A stretch of 64,000 bases of DNA from Hydrocarboniclastica marina (GCF_004851605.1 NZ_CP031093.1:3162692-3226691); one strand, 5' to 3'; shown: positions 1 to 9,412, numbered from the stretch's first letter. Translations and numbers: made by a program. Notes: a model not told the origin generated them from the letters alone.

Positions 1-134
1 CCTGTAGCACTTTGCACAGACTCAAACTGGCTGGGACCGGCCTGCCATGGTGAAAGCTGAGTGACCGCGCTGACCACGAGCCCTCCGGCAAAGAGAAAAA
101 CCAGGGATTGAATGACATCTGGCTTGCGAATCAC
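1..134 (-). CDS. Partial membrane protein, cut by the window edge
   Basis: An open frame starts at a GTG at 134 and runs off the left edge with no stop, giving about 44 codons. It begins MIRKPD and is followed by a strongly hydrophobic stretch (residues 7-24, ending VVSAVTQL), which suggests one N-terminal membrane segment or signal anchor. An AGGAG lies about 10 bases upstream of the GTG on the minus strand. I do not recognise the family and cannot tell its full length. The neighbouring stretch 135-377 shows no other convincing gene. The call rests only on the open frame, the hydrophobic segment and the ribosome binding site. Confidence 0.42.
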   Translation of the reverse strand, partial: MIRKPDVIQSLVFLFAGGLVVSAVTQLSPWQAGPSQFESVQSAT

Positions 135-377
135 TGTTTATGGTCTCCTGAGCCAAGCCTTAAAATTACCGTGTCATCATCTTGGAGCACACTCGCCCAG
201 CCATTCTGATGAAGTACCGTGGATGCCAGAGCTGAATAACGAGCCACCGGCTGAGCAATGCTTCAGCACTTAGAAGGCGGAGCCCCGCTTTAGCTCCGGT
301 AATTCAGGGAATTAGGCGTGAGCACTACCGAGATTTCTAAGGTTATCAGCTAAGTTCGCCATTACAAGATGTTACTC

Positions 378-410
378 AAAAAAAATGGCTGCACCGGTTC
401 TTGGGCAGCC
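378..410 (-). terminator. Rho-independent terminator of ilvA
   Basis: Read on the minus strand, a GGCTGC/GCAGCC stem with a 12-base loop (387-410) is followed by eight T residues (378-385). It lies about 45 bases past the ilvA stop codon. Confidence 0.75.
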
Positions 411-454
411 ACCTCAAGCGCTGATTAAACGCAGTTAAGATCTCAGGCAGGGAC

Positions 455-1972
455 TCAATTGCCCAGAAACAGCTCGTATGCGGGATTACTGGTTACATCT
501 TCGTATTTGAACCCCACCTCAGCGAGCATTGCTTTCAGGTCGGCCAGATCATCGGTGTCAACCTGGACACCCATCAGGACGCGGCTATAGGCAGCGCCGT
601 GATTGCGATAGTGGAACATTGAAATGTTCCAGCGGGTACCCAGCGAACTGAGGAACTTCAGTAAGGCCCCGGGGCGTTCCGGGAACTGAAACTGGAATAC
701 ACGCTCGTTGGGAACGCCGGGCGCGTGTCCGCCGACCATGTGTCGAATATGCGCTTTGGCAAGGTCGTTGTCAGTCAGATCCATCACCGCATAGCCTGCC
801 CCGCGAAGATCCCTGACCAAATCATCCCGGCCCTGACCATTGCTCTGCACCTGTATACCGACGAAGATCCGCGCTTCACTTTGATTGGCGTAGCGATAGT
901 TGAACTCGGTGATGCTGCGTTTGTGCAGGGCGCCAATAAAGCGTTTAAAGCTGCCCGGACGTTCTGGAAGCGTTACCGCCAGTATGGCTTCCCGCTGCTC
1001 GCCGATTTCCGTTCGCTCCGAAATATAGCGCAACCGATCAAAATTCATGTTGGCACCCGACAGGATGCCGGCAAGGTTTTCGTCCACCAGGCCCTCGCGC
1101 TGGATGTACTTCTTTATGCCGGCGACGGACAAAGCACCCGCCGGCTCAACGATAGAGCGGGTATCCTCGAAGACGTCCTTGATCGCTGCACAGATCTCAT
1201 CGGTGGATACGGTGATGACCTCATCCACGTAATCCTTGCAGACCTCCCATGGGTGCTCGCCGATACGCTTGACCGCCACGCCGTCAGCAAAGATACCTAC
1301 CTCGTCCAGGGTCACTTTCTGGCCAGCTTTCAAGGCTTCAGACAGGCAAGCGGAGTCCTGGGGCTCGACCCCGACAACTTTGATCTCGGGCCGGAGATAT
1401 TTAATGTAAGCGGCCATGCCCGCGATCAGGCCGCCGCCGCCTACCGGGATAAATACCGCGTGCAGCGGCTTGCTGAACTGCGAGAGCAGCTCCATGGCAA
1501 CCGTGCCCTGGCCCGCAATCACATCCTCATCATCGTAGGGGGGGATGTAGGTATAGCCCTTTTCTTCCATAAGCTCTCGGGCATGGGCCGCGGCCTCATC
1601 GAAGGCGTCGCCCTTGAGCACGACCTTGGCGCCATGTGCCCTCACCGAGTTCACCTTGATCTCCGGCGTCGTCTGGGGCATGACGATAACCGCCTTTATC
1701 TTCAATACCTTGCAGGCCAAAGCGACACCCTGCGCATGGTTGCCGGCGGACGCGCAGATTACCCCACAGGCTTTTTCCTCGTCGGAAAGCTGCACAATCT
1801 TGTTATAGGCGCCCCTGCATTTGAACGAAAAAACGGGCTGGAGGTCTTCCCGCTTCAGCAGAATGTTATTGCTGAAACGCTGGGAAAGAAGCCGTGCCTG
1901 CGTCAAGGGTGTCTCGTGGGCCACATCGTAAACGCGGGCGTTCAGGATCTTCTTAATATAGCGTTGCAGCAT
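455..1972 (-). CDS. ilvA: Threonine ammonia-lyase, biosynthetic
   Basis: This 505-residue protein deaminates L-threonine to 2-oxobutanoate, the first step of isoleucine synthesis, in the cytosol. The N-terminal PLP domain has the SFKCRGAYN motif with the Schiff-base lysine at residue 51 and a glycine-rich phosphate loop PVGGGGL near residue 177. The C-terminal third holds two ACT-like regulatory repeats, each with a PERPG motif (near 330 and 425). This two-repeat layout is that of the isoleucine-feedback-inhibited biosynthetic enzyme rather than the short catabolic TdcB. Length is normal. It is transcribed divergently from rpiA, a common arrangement in Pseudomonas and Marinobacter, and ends at a clear terminator. 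Confidence 0.97.
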   Translation of the reverse strand: MLQRYIKKILNARVYDVAHETPLTQARLLSQRFSNNILLKREDLQPVFSFKCRGAYNKIVQLSDEEKACGVICASAGNHAQGVALACKVLKIKAVIVMPQTTPEIKVNSVRAHGAKVVLKGDAFDEAAAHARELMEEKGYTYIPPYDDEDVIAGQGTVAMELLSQFSKPLHAVFIPVGGGGLIAGMAAYIKYLRPEIKVVGVEPQDSACLSEALKAGQKVTLDEVGIFADGVAVKRIGEHPWEVCKDYVDEVITVSTDEICAAIKDVFEDTRSIVEPAGALSVAGIKKYIQREGLVDENLAGILSGANMNFDRLRYISERTEIGEQREAILAVTLPERPGSFKRFIGALHKRSITEFNYRYANQSEARIFVGIQVQSNGQGRDDLVRDLRGAGYAVMDLTDNDLAKAHIRHMVGGHAPGVPNERVFQFQFPERPGALLKFLSSLGTRWNISMFHYRNHGAAYSRVLMGVQVDTDDLADLKAMLAEVGFKYEDVTSNPAYELFLGN

Positions 1973-2133
1973 AATCGGATAATCCGTTTGGATCGCGCCA
2001 GAGCCAGCGCGTACTCAGGGCGACTGAAGTTGAAAAAACGACCAGTTTACGGAGGAAGCTGCGCTTACGTCTACACGCCTCCGGCTCGTGGCCGTATACT
2101 CCCGTAGCCCATACAGCGAAAGCGGAACCGATC

Positions 2134-2805
2134 ATGAACCAGGATGCGATGAAAAAGGCCGTCGCCGAAGCGGCGATAGCGCTTATCAAACCCGACCTCG
2201 ACGCCAAGACAATCATTGGTGTGGGTACCGGCAGTACCGCCAACTTCTTTATCGATGCCCTGGCGAAGCTGAAGATGGACTTTGACGGGGCCGTGGCAAG
2301 TTCAGAGGAAACTGCCCGGCGCCTGCAGCACCACGGCATCCCGGTCTATGACCTGAACAATGTGGCGGACCTGGAAGTCTATGTGGACGGTGCCGATGAA
2401 GCCAATGAGCACCTCGAACTGATCAAGGGCGGCGGCGCGGCGCTGACGCGGGAAAAGATCGTTGCTGCAGTGGCCCGACGCTTCATCTGCATTGCCGACC
2501 AGAGTAAGCGGGTAAGCCAACTCGGCGCCTTCCCTGTCCCGGTCGAAGTTATCCCGATGGCCCGCAGCCATGTCGCCCGGCAGATCGTCAAACTCGGCGG
2601 TGACCCGGAGTATCGGGAGGGCGTCGTTACCGATAATGGTAACGTCATACTCGATATCTACAACATGAACCTGGCCAATCCGATCGAGATTGAACGCGAG
2701 ATGAATCAGATCGTCGGCGTTGTGGCCAATGGCATCTTTGCCCAACGGCCTGCCGACATTCTGCTTCTCGGTTCGTCCGAGGGCGTGACGACGTTGCGCC
2801 GGTGA
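2134..2805 (+). CDS. rpiA: Ribose-5-phosphate isomerase A
   Basis: This 223-residue cytosolic enzyme interconverts ribose 5-phosphate and ribulose 5-phosphate in the pentose phosphate pathway. It shows the RpiA hallmarks: a [11 protein letters not shown] phosphate-binding loop near residue 30, DGADE near residue 87, [11 protein letters not shown] near residue 100 and IADQSKRV near residue 127. Length matches the family. The start at 2134 gives the canonical N-terminus. The stop codon overlaps the start of the next gene, so the two are probably translationally coupled. It is divergent from ilvA. Confidence 0.97.
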   Translation: MNQDAMKKAVAEAAIALIKPDLDAKTIIGVGTGSTANFFIDALAKLKMDFDGAVASSEETARRLQHHGIPVYDLNNVADLEVYVDGADEANEHLELIKGGGAALTREKIVAAVARRFICIADQSKRVSQLGAFPVPVEVIPMARSHVARQIVKLGGDPEYREGVVTDNGNVILDIYNMNLANPIEIEREMNQIVGVVANGIFAQRPADILLLGSSEGVTTLRR

Positions 2806-3128
2806 TGCTGACGCTGGGCGATCTCTCCTGGATTTTCCTGCTGGCTTTTGTGGCTTGGTACTGGTGGAAAGCCAAGGCTATTTCAGAAATCGCGTTAAAG
2901 GCAGCGCAGGAACACTGCCGGAGAATGGATGTGCTACTGCTGGACCAGGCCGTGTTTCTGCGCGGGCTCTGGTTTAAACGTGACGGCGCCGGACGGATGC
3001 GCGTCTGGCGACGCTTTCTGTTTGAGTTCAGCACCACTGGCGAGAGCCGCTATACCGGCCGCGTTATCCTGCTGGGGCTTCAGGTCGAATCAGTGCAACT
3101 CGACCCCCACCGCATCAGCCAGCCTTAG
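2805..3128 (+). CDS. DUF3301 family protein
   Basis: This is a small protein of 107 residues with one N-terminal hydrophobic segment (about residues 5-20, ending WYWW) followed by a basic soluble domain rich in Arg and Trp. It matches the DUF3301 family, which has no established function. The ATG at 2805 overlaps the rpiA stop codon (TGATG); a GTG at 2802 is an alternative start. Coupling to rpiA suggests cotranscription. The 3' end overlaps the convergent HxlR gene by 14 bases. Confidence 0.85.
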   Translation: MLTLGDLSWIFLLAFVAWYWWKAKAISEIALKAAQEHCRRMDVLLLDQAVFLRGLWFKRDGAGRMRVWRRFLFEFSTTGESRYTGRVILLGLQVESVQLDPHRISQP

Positions 3129-3573
3129 CTGGCGAACCTTCGCGCGGGCCCAGCACGACCTGCCTGATGTCCAGTGCGCGGCCCTGTTGATCCTGCACAG
3201 CCACCGGCGCAATCGGTAACCCATCCCGGCAGCGCAGGTCGAGGCTGCCACCCGGCGCAGGCGTCCAGCGATCTCCCCACTGGCGTAGTGCTACCAGTAC
3301 CGGGAAAAGCTCCCGTCCCTTGTCTGTAAGCCGGTACTCAAAGCGGCATCCGTGAGCTCCCACATCTTCCTTTCGCAAAACCCCATTCTCAACCAGCTTC
3401 TCAAGCCGGTTACAAAGGATGTTACGGGCGATGCCCAGCTCAGACTGAAAGTCCACAAACCGGCGCGTTCCATACATGGCCTGGAGCACAACGCGGAGTG
3501 ACCACCAGTCCCCCACCTCGTCCAGCGCGCGGGCAACGGAGCAGTCTGAATCATCAAAACGTTTTCGTGACAT
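3115..3573 (-). CDS. HxlR-type winged-helix transcriptional regulator
   Basis: This 152-residue protein belongs to the HxlR family of winged-helix regulators. An early Cys (residue 11, in DCSVARALD) is followed by GDWWSLRVVLQAM and RRFVDFQSELGIARNILCNRL, which form the HTH, and by a wing containing FEYRLTDKGREL. Members often sense electrophiles or redox stress through the N-terminal Cys and repress an adjacent oxidoreductase. It is divergent from the old-yellow-enzyme gene with 97 bases between starts, so that gene is its likely target. Residues after about 110 are less conserved. Confidence 0.9.
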   Translation of the reverse strand: MSRKRFDDSDCSVARALDEVGDWWSLRVVLQAMYGTRRFVDFQSELGIARNILCNRLEKLVENGVLRKEDVGAHGCRFEYRLTDKGRELFPVLVALRQWGDRWTPAPGGSLDLRCRDGLPIAPVAVQDQQGRALDIRQVVLGPREGSPAKAG

Positions 3574-3597
3574 GGTCGCAGTATAACACTTCGGTTG

Positions 3598-3622
3598 CTT
3601 TATGAAACTGGATTCAATAAAG
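3598..3622. promoter_or_regulatory. Candidate HxlR operator
   Basis: An inverted repeat, CTTTAT and ATAAAG separated by 13 bases, sits midway between the divergent HxlR regulator and the flavin oxidoreductase. Position and symmetry suit an operator. This is an inference from the layout only. Confidence 0.4.
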
Positions 3623-3670
3623 TTGCGTTACGAAACCTGACAGCCCTTCCATAACACTGATGGAGCCACC

Positions 3671-4777
3671 ATGAACCTCGGACCTCTTTTCGAGCCATTC
3701 GAGACCAAGTCTCTTCACCTCCGCAATCGCGTGGCGATGGCCCCGATGACTCGTAATTTCTCACCAGACCGGACTCCCAACGACGATGTTGTGGCTTATT
3801 ACAAACGCCGCGCCGAAGGTGGGGTAGGCCTGCTGATCACCGAAGGAACAACGATTAACCATGCCGCGTCCAACGGCTACCCCAACGTGCCGGACTTTTT
3901 CGGCGAAGCCGCTTTGGCGGGCTGGAAAAAAGTCGTCGACGCCGTGCACTCTGCGGGCGGCGCCATCGTCCCCCAGCTCTGGCATGTTGGCGCAGTTCGT
4001 CGGGATGGCATGGAACCTGATGGTTCTGTACCCGGAATGAGCCCATCGGGCCTCTACGCGCCTGGCAAGCCCAACGGCAAGGCGATGACCCAGGATGATA
4101 TCGCCGATGTGGTTCGTGCGTTTGCCCAAGGGGCCAGAGACGCCAAAGCCCTCGGTTTTGATGGCGTAGAGTTGCACGGGGCTCACGGCTATCTGATCGA
4201 CCAGTTTTTCTGGGAAGGCACCAACCAGCGCGACGATGAGTACGGCGGCAGCATGGCCAACCGCCAGCGTTTCGCGATCGAAATTATCCGCGCCGTACGG
4301 GAAGCGGTTGGTCCGGACTTTGCCGTTATCCTGCGATACTCGCAATGGAAAATGCAGGACTACGATGCGCGTCTGGCTGCCACGCCCGAGGCCCTCGAAG
4401 CTTTCCTGAGGCCTCTGGCCGACGCCGGTGTAGACATCTTCCACGCATCGCAGCGGCGCTTCTGGGAACCGGAGTTCGAAGGCTCGAACCTCAACCTCGC
4501 CGGGTGGACCCGCAAGCTGACCGGCAAGCCGGCCATGTCCGTGGGAAGCGTGGGCCTGACCGAAGACTTCATCAGCGGGACCTTCATGAGCAAACAGGCC
4601 CAGGTCGAGCAGGCAGGTATCGATGAACTGGTCGAGCGCATGCAAAACGACGAGTTCGAGCTGATTGCCGTTGGCCGCGCATTGCTCCATGACCCCCAGT
4701 GGCTGGCTAAACTCAAGACGGGCCGCACAGATGAGCTGGAGCCGTTCGCCAAAGCATCACTCACTACTTTAACCTGA
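3671..4777 (+). CDS. Old yellow enzyme family NADH:flavin oxidoreductase
   Basis: This 368-residue FMN-dependent ene-reductase folds as a TIM barrel. It shows the family N-terminus (LFEPFETKSLHLRNRVAMAPMTR), a LWHVG motif near residue 106, GVELHGAHGYLIDQF near residue 167 and a C-terminal VGRALLHDPQW. Substrates of the family include enones, nitro compounds and N-ethylmaleimide, which fits control by the divergent HxlR regulator. The exact substrate cannot be told. The stop codon lies inside the first copy of a 22-base repeat described separately. Confidence 0.92.
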   Translation: MNLGPLFEPFETKSLHLRNRVAMAPMTRNFSPDRTPNDDVVAYYKRRAEGGVGLLITEGTTINHAASNGYPNVPDFFGEAALAGWKKVVDAVHSAGGAIVPQLWHVGAVRRDGMEPDGSVPGMSPSGLYAPGKPNGKAMTQDDIADVVRAFAQGARDAKALGFDGVELHGAHGYLIDQFFWEGTNQRDDEYGGSMANRQRFAIEIIRAVREAVGPDFAVILRYSQWKMQDYDARLAATPEALEAFLRPLADAGVDIFHASQRRFWEPEFEGSNLNLAGWTRKLTGKPAMSVGSVGLTEDFISGTFMSKQAQVEQAGIDELVERMQNDEFELIAVGRALLHDPQWLAKLKTGRTDELEPFAKASLTTLT

Positions 4778-4960
4778 ACGTATCAGCTAGTTTCACCTGA
4801 ACATATCACTGCTTTGACCTGAGCGTACCTGACCGGTGCTCCTCTGTAGGTATATTTCCCTACAAGCGCCGGTCAGCACAGGTACGACCAGTGTCACTCC
4901 AGATTTTTTGCCTGATACTGGCTAACCTGAACATGCCGCGAACAGCACCTGAACGTTTCA
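4773..4960. repeat. Degenerate 22-23 bp repeats (CCTGAACRTATCA core)
   Basis: Five copies of a CCTGA(A/G)CRT core lie at 4773, 4796, 4818, 4926 and 4948. The spacing is 23 and 22 bases in the first cluster and 22 bases in the second. The first copy overlaps the stop codon of the upstream oxidoreductase gene. Confidence 0.6.
4830..4875. other. Imperfect hairpin between repeat clusters
   Basis: TGACCGGTGCT plus TGTAGG pairs with CCTACA plus AGCGCCGGTCA, with a four-base bulge. A run of six T follows only about 35 bases later, so a simple intrinsic terminator is not certain. It could end the oxidoreductase transcript. Confidence 0.45.
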
Positions 4961-4976
4961 TAGGTTAAGTCGATGC

Positions 4977-4982
4977 TATACT
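4977..4982 (+). promoter_or_regulatory. Candidate -10 element of the binding-protein gene
   Basis: TATACT lies about 50 bases upstream of the start at 5032. No convincing -35 hexamer is seen at the right spacing. Confidence 0.35.
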
Positions 4983-5031
4983 CGATTTCCGAGTTGTCCG
5001 AAGCAAGTAAAAAGCCCGCCCGGAATGACTG

Positions 5032-5787
5032 ATGCCGTTATTTTTCCCCTCCATTTTCGCGATTGCCCTGACACTCTTCTCCAGCACAGCCACTCTGGCG
5101 GCCGAAGAAGAGAAAATTCTGCGCCTGAACGTTTCTCCCCAAGGCTACCCCCCCTTCACGATCGTGCATGCGGATGGGACCTTCAGTGGAATTATCTGGG
5201 ACATTCTTGCCCTGGCTGCAGAGCGAAAAGGGTATAAGCTCGAAGGTCTGGAGATTCCGCGCAAGCGCGTCGATGACTTCATCCTCAGTGGTCATATTGA
5301 TGCCACCCCTCGGGCCATTGAGTGGACCAGCAAGCCGGAACGCTTCACCTTCACGGAACCGCTGGTTGAGGTTCAGGAAGTCTTCTTCAAACGTCGGGGC
5401 AGCCAATTTGAATACACCGGTCCCGAATCACTGGCGGGCAAAAGCATCGTCACTCATCTCGGCTATAAATACCCCACTCTCGAACCGATGCTGGCGAGCG
5501 GCAGGGCTGAGCGTTTCGATGTACAGAATGAGAGAGACATGCTCCGCTATCTGGTCGAAGGCAAATACCACGACCTGGCAATAGCCGTTCGCGAGGTTGG
5601 GCTATGGCATATCAAGCGGGAGGGCTGGCACGACCAGCTCGATTATGCGCCCCAACCATTGAGCAGCGTGGAGTACCGCTTGATGTTCAATAAGGATAAC
5701 GAGGCGTTCGTGGCGTGGTTCAACGACGAACTGGCAGATATCAAGCGATCGGGCGAGTTGGAAGTCATACTCGACCGCTACCGCTAG
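5032..5787 (+). CDS. Orphan periplasmic solute-binding protein (SBP_bac_3 type)
   Basis: This 251-residue protein has a Sec signal peptide (cleavage likely after ATLA near residue 24) followed by a family 3 solute-binding fold. Visible features are GYPPFTIVHADGTFSGIIWDIL, FTFTEPLVEVQEVFF and a C-terminal DIKRSGELEVILDRY. Such domains bind polar amino acids or related ligands in the periplasm. No ABC permease or ATPase gene is adjacent, so it may work with a distant transporter or as a sensor. The start at 5032 gives the better signal peptide; an ATG at 5025 is in another frame. Confidence 0.85.
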   Translation: MPLFFPSIFAIALTLFSSTATLAAEEEKILRLNVSPQGYPPFTIVHADGTFSGIIWDILALAAERKGYKLEGLEIPRKRVDDFILSGHIDATPRAIEWTSKPERFTFTEPLVEVQEVFFKRRGSQFEYTGPESLAGKSIVTHLGYKYPTLEPMLASGRAERFDVQNERDMLRYLVEGKYHDLAIAVREVGLWHIKREGWHDQLDYAPQPLSSVEYRLMFNKDNEAFVAWFNDELADIKRSGELEVILDRYR

Positions 5788-5809
5788 CGGCGCCCTGCAA
5801 CCTTACTGA

Positions 5810-6175
5810 TCAGCCGCCGAGGCCGATAAATGGCATTACCGACAGGTAGAGAATTACTGCAACCCCGGCCACGTAGAGCAGCGCCCGCCAGGGGTTGCGC
5901 CGTACCAGACTCCACAATGTAGGCGCCTTGCCTTCAATGATCGCCTGCTCATGCTCTTCCCGCGCACGCCGGAATCGTGCTGCCTGATAGGCTGCGACCA
6001 ACTCCCTTGCCTGAGCCAACTGGGAGGTATCAGCAAGCCACAGCGCCGGCACGGCTATCTTCCAGTTCCCTTCACTGGTCTCATAGTAGCGAATGCCATG
6101 CTCGTCGAGTATCGCCCGGACTTCCTGCGCCTCGTCGTCGGGAACATTGCGCAACTTGAACAGTAACTCCGGCAT
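5810..6175 (-). CDS. DUF6164 family membrane-anchored protein
   Basis: This 121-residue protein has a soluble N-terminal region (MPELLFKLRNVPDDEAQEVR, then GIRYYETSEGNW) like a small putative signal transducing protein, and one C-terminal membrane segment (about residues 98-116). It fits the DUF6164 family, known mainly from Pseudomonas and Marinobacter relatives, with no known function. It stands alone between the convergent binding-protein gene and the phosphate transporter. Confidence 0.78.
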   Translation of the reverse strand: MPELLFKLRNVPDDEAQEVRAILDEHGIRYYETSEGNWKIAVPALWLADTSQLAQARELVAAYQAARFRRAREEHEQAIIEGKAPTLWSLVRRNPWRALLYVAGVAVILYLSVMPFIGLGG

Positions 6176-6254
6176 GATCCGAGACCTTCAGTAGCTCACC
6201 CTGAACATGGATACCGGTCCAGATACAGGACCTTGAACCGAGCGGTCATTAGCC

Positions 6255-7829
6255 TCAGCTGACGCCCAGCATCCCTCGAAGGGTGAAGAACAGCAACGCG
6301 GCCATAAACCCCGACGCCGGCACAGTAATGATCCAGGCCGCGACAATGCGGAACAGCTGGTGGCGCTTGACCAATTCTTCTTTGTAGATGGACTTGAGGC
6401 GCTTGCGTTCTTTTTTCTTGAGTACGATTTCCGGATTGCGCTTACGCTTGGTGGACTTGATCATCTCATCCATTTCTTCCACCGAGGCCTGGCGGAAATC
6501 GTCCAGAAAAGCCTGCAACCTGGCTCTCTCAGGCCCCTCGTGCTGGGCAATGATAGAGTGCAACTGACTTGCATAACTGACCTTGAGGTACTCACGCAGG
6601 AAGCCGACGCCAAATACAGCGCCAAGCGCCGTGTGCGTCGAACTGACCGGCAGTCCCAGCTGAGAGGCAATAATGACGGTAATGGCAGCGGAAAGCGCGA
6701 TGCAGAATGCCCGGGTTTTATCCAGCTCTGTAATTTCGCTGCCCACTGTTTTGATCAGCTTCGGCCCGTACAGCGCCAGCCCCAAAGCAAGCCCGAGGGC
6801 ACCGACAAGCATGATCCAGAACGGAATGCCCGCCTCAGTAGCGATACCGCCGCTTGTAATTGCATCATTGACTGCCGCCAGCGGACCCACCGCATTAGCG
6901 ACATCGTTGGCGCCGTGGGCAAAGCTCAGCAGCGCTGCGCCGAAAATCAGGGGCCATGTGAAGAGGTCGTTCACGCTGCCCCGGTCGTTTCGCGTCGCGC
7001 TGCGGGAGCGCTTCAGGTACTGCCAGGTCAGCAGCACAACAACCACGGCTATCGCCAGACCGACGCTGGCAGCTTCAAAAAAGCTGCTTTCCCAGAGACG
7101 CTTGAGCCCTTTGACGATGATGTAGGTTGAGAAGGCCCACGCCATGAGCCCCATGATCCAGGGCACAATGCGGGTCGCGGCCTGGGCGCGGTCGGACTGG
7201 TGAAGGATGGCCAGCTTGATGAAGTAAAGCAGCCCTGCCGCGATCACGCCGCCCATCACCGGAGAAACTACCCAACTGGCCGCGATCTGGGCCATGACCG
7301 CCCAGTCCGCAATCGCGAAACCACCGGCGGCAATACCGGCGCCAAGGACCCCACCAACGATAGAGTGAGTGGTCGAGACAGGCGCCCCCATCCAGGTGGC
7401 GAGATTGAGCCATAGGGCCCCGGCCAATAGCGCTGCAGTCATCAGCCATACAAAAGTCTGGCTGTCGGGGAGATTGCTCGGGTCGATGATACCGCCTTTG
7501 ATCGTGGAGACGACGTCACCACCGGCGATGATGGCGCCGGCCCCCTCGAATATTGCCGCGATGATGATAGCGACCGTGAGGGTCATTGCCTGAGAGCCCA
7601 CCGCCGGGCCTATGTTATTGGCGACGTCGTTGGCGCCGATGTTCAGTGCCATGTAGCCGCCGACTACAGCAGCAAAGACCAGAAGCGGTGCATGGGGTAC
7701 ATTTTGACCGGTAGCGCTGACGTACAGCCATATACCCATCAGAAAGAACGCAGCGAGTCCGAGCCGTATCAGGCCACGACGATGTTCTTCAGCTTCTCGT
7801 GTCAGACGTTTCGCTTTTGCCATTTTCAT
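6255..7829 (-). CDS. Inorganic phosphate transporter, PiT family
   Basis: This 524-residue inner-membrane protein imports phosphate by ion symport. It has the duplicated PiT signature: GANDVANNIGPAVGSQAMT near residue 65 and HGANDVANAVGPLAAV near residue 305. About ten hydrophobic segments are visible, with a large basic cytoplasmic loop (about residues 425-485, rich in Lys and Arg) before the last one. The N-terminal 25 residues are charged. PitA of Escherichia coli is similar in length. No phoU-like gene lies next to it. Confidence 0.93.
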   Translation of the reverse strand: MKMAKAKRLTREAEEHRRGLIRLGLAAFFLMGIWLYVSATGQNVPHAPLLVFAAVVGGYMALNIGANDVANNIGPAVGSQAMTLTVAIIIAAIFEGAGAIIAGGDVVSTIKGGIIDPSNLPDSQTFVWLMTAALLAGALWLNLATWMGAPVSTTHSIVGGVLGAGIAAGGFAIADWAVMAQIAASWVVSPVMGGVIAAGLLYFIKLAILHQSDRAQAATRIVPWIMGLMAWAFSTYIIVKGLKRLWESSFFEAASVGLAIAVVVVLLTWQYLKRSRSATRNDRGSVNDLFTWPLIFGAALLSFAHGANDVANAVGPLAAVNDAITSGGIATEAGIPFWIMLVGALGLALGLALYGPKLIKTVGSEITELDKTRAFCIALSAAITVIIASQLGLPVSSTHTALGAVFGVGFLREYLKVSYASQLHSIIAQHEGPERARLQAFLDDFRQASVEEMDEMIKSTKRKRNPEIVLKKKERKRLKSIYKEELVKRHQLFRIVAAWIITVPASGFMAALLFFTLRGMLGVS

Positions 7830-7960
7830 AGCCAGCCCCGAAAACCTGTGAATTGAAGAGCAGAACTCCAGTGGATATGCCCCAGACTCAAATCGCCGCC
7901 ACTATAAGGCGATAGCAATCAAAATGAAATATTCAGCGGCCAGGCCTCCCTGCAACAGCA

Positions 7961-9412
7961 TCAAAGATAGGGCGAAAACAGCCGGGCCAGGCCGTTGCGT
8001 AGCTGGATCAGCCAGGGCGTACGCTCAATATCGGCCAGGCGCCACTGCTGACTCTGGGCCAGGCGAACGTCGAAGAACCGCACCATGGCCTCCGCGAGGT
8101 CGCGATCGTAGCACTCCACATTGCACTCGAAGTTGAGCGCGAGACTGCGCGGGTCCCAGTTTGCGGAGCCCACCAGGCACCAGCCGTCGTCCACGGTAAA
8201 GAGTTTGGAATGATCGAACGGCGGCGGCGAGAAAAAGACACGCACGCCCCACCGGATAAGGTTGGCCAGCTGCGCCCGGGAGGCCCAGTCGACCAGGGCC
8301 AGATTGTTTTTGCCAGGAAGCATCACCTCCACCCGTACGCCACGCATCGCAGCAGTGATAAGCGTGTCCTGCAGGGTCGCGTCGGGCAGAAAATACGGTG
8401 TCTGGATACAGATGCGCGTCCGAGCCACTGAAAGCGCGCCGATCAGCAAGCGCCTGAGTACGTCGTAGCGCTCGTCAGGACCATCGACTACGACCCGCGC
8501 CAGTGTTTTGCCCGGGGTTACCGGCCGCGGAAACCAGACGGGGCCGACCAGCCGCTCCCGGCGAGCAAAGGCCCAGTCTTCGGCAAAAACGGCCTGCAGC
8601 TCGGATACAACCGGGCCGCGCCATTCAAAGTGGAGATCCCGCACCGGGTGCGCGGGTTCATCTTTCAGTTGATTCCCGGCGGCGATATTCATCCCGCCGG
8701 CAAAACCACACTGTCCGTCCACCACGAGAATCTTGCGGTGGTTGCGGAGATTGAAAAACGGCATCGCCCGGGGTAAGCGGGTGGGCATGAACAGCGCAAA
8801 AGGAATACCTTGGCGGCGCAACCGCCAGAGTATGGTCGGGAAAGAGTAGCGTACGCCGACTGCGTCAATGAGCACGCGCACCTGCACGCCACGCTGGACC
8901 GCCGCCGCCAGCTCGGCCACAAAGCGTCGACCAATGACGTCATTGCCGAAAATGTAGGTGCTGAGGGTGATGCTGGATCGCGCTGCGGCGATCGCCGCCA
9001 ACATTCTGGGGTAAGCCTCGTCGCCGTTGAACAACGGGATTACTTCGTTGCCTTCGAGTAACGGCTGCTGGGAAACCCGATCAGATAACTGATGAAGCGA
9101 CCGAAGCGCCTCGGGCACACGGCGGGTTGTCCGGCGCGAGGCGAAGTCCCTGAGGCGGGTGCCCCGACCATACTGGGGTACACCACCGCGCAGCTCGATG
9201 GCGCGGCGACGTATCCGGTTGATACCCAGCAACAGATAGAGCGTAGGCCCGATAAGTGGCAGCAACCAGATGAGGCCCACCCATGCCACTGCGCTGCGGC
9301 TATCCAGCTTGCGTAGTATGGCGTGGGCTGATGTCGCGGCCGCTGCAAAGAAAGAGAACCCACCAACCAGGGCGGCGATCCAGCTTCCATCAACCTCGGC
9401 GAGGCTCTCCAT
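7961..9412 (-). CDS. cls: Cardiolipin synthase
   Basis: This 483-residue inner-membrane enzyme makes cardiolipin from phosphatidylglycerol. Two N-terminal hydrophobic segments (about residues 10-32 and 38-60) are followed by two phospholipase D motifs: NHRKILVVDG near residue 225 and DHSKLFTVDD near residue 400, each with the HxK core. The layout and length match ClsA. In a halophile, cardiolipin content often rises with osmotic stress, and the next gene is the ectoine hydroxylase, but a functional link is inference. Confidence 0.94.
   Translation of the reverse strand: MESLAEVDGSWIAALVGGFSFFAAAATSAHAILRKLDSRSAVAWVGLIWLLPLIGPTLYLLLGINRIRRRAIELRGGVPQYGRGTRLRDFASRRTTRRVPEALRSLHQLSDRVSQQPLLEGNEVIPLFNGDEAYPRMLAAIAAARSSITLSTYIFGNDVIGRRFVAELAAAVQRGVQVRVLIDAVGVRYSFPTILWRLRRQGIPFALFMPTRLPRAMPFFNLRNHRKILVVDGQCGFAGGMNIAAGNQLKDEPAHPVRDLHFEWRGPVVSELQAVFAEDWAFARRERLVGPVWFPRPVTPGKTLARVVVDGPDERYDVLRRLLIGALSVARTRICIQTPYFLPDATLQDTLITAAMRGVRVEVMLPGKNNLALVDWASRAQLANLIRWGVRVFFSPPPFDHSKLFTVDDGWCLVGSANWDPRSLALNFECNVECYDRDLAEAMVRFFDVRLAQSQQWRLADIERTPWLIQLRNGLARLFSPYL

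Noticed and set aside
725-2107. A 460-codon plus-strand frame across ilvA
   Set aside because: It is the complement of the ilvA coding sequence and has no recognisable domain; ilvA explains the region fully.
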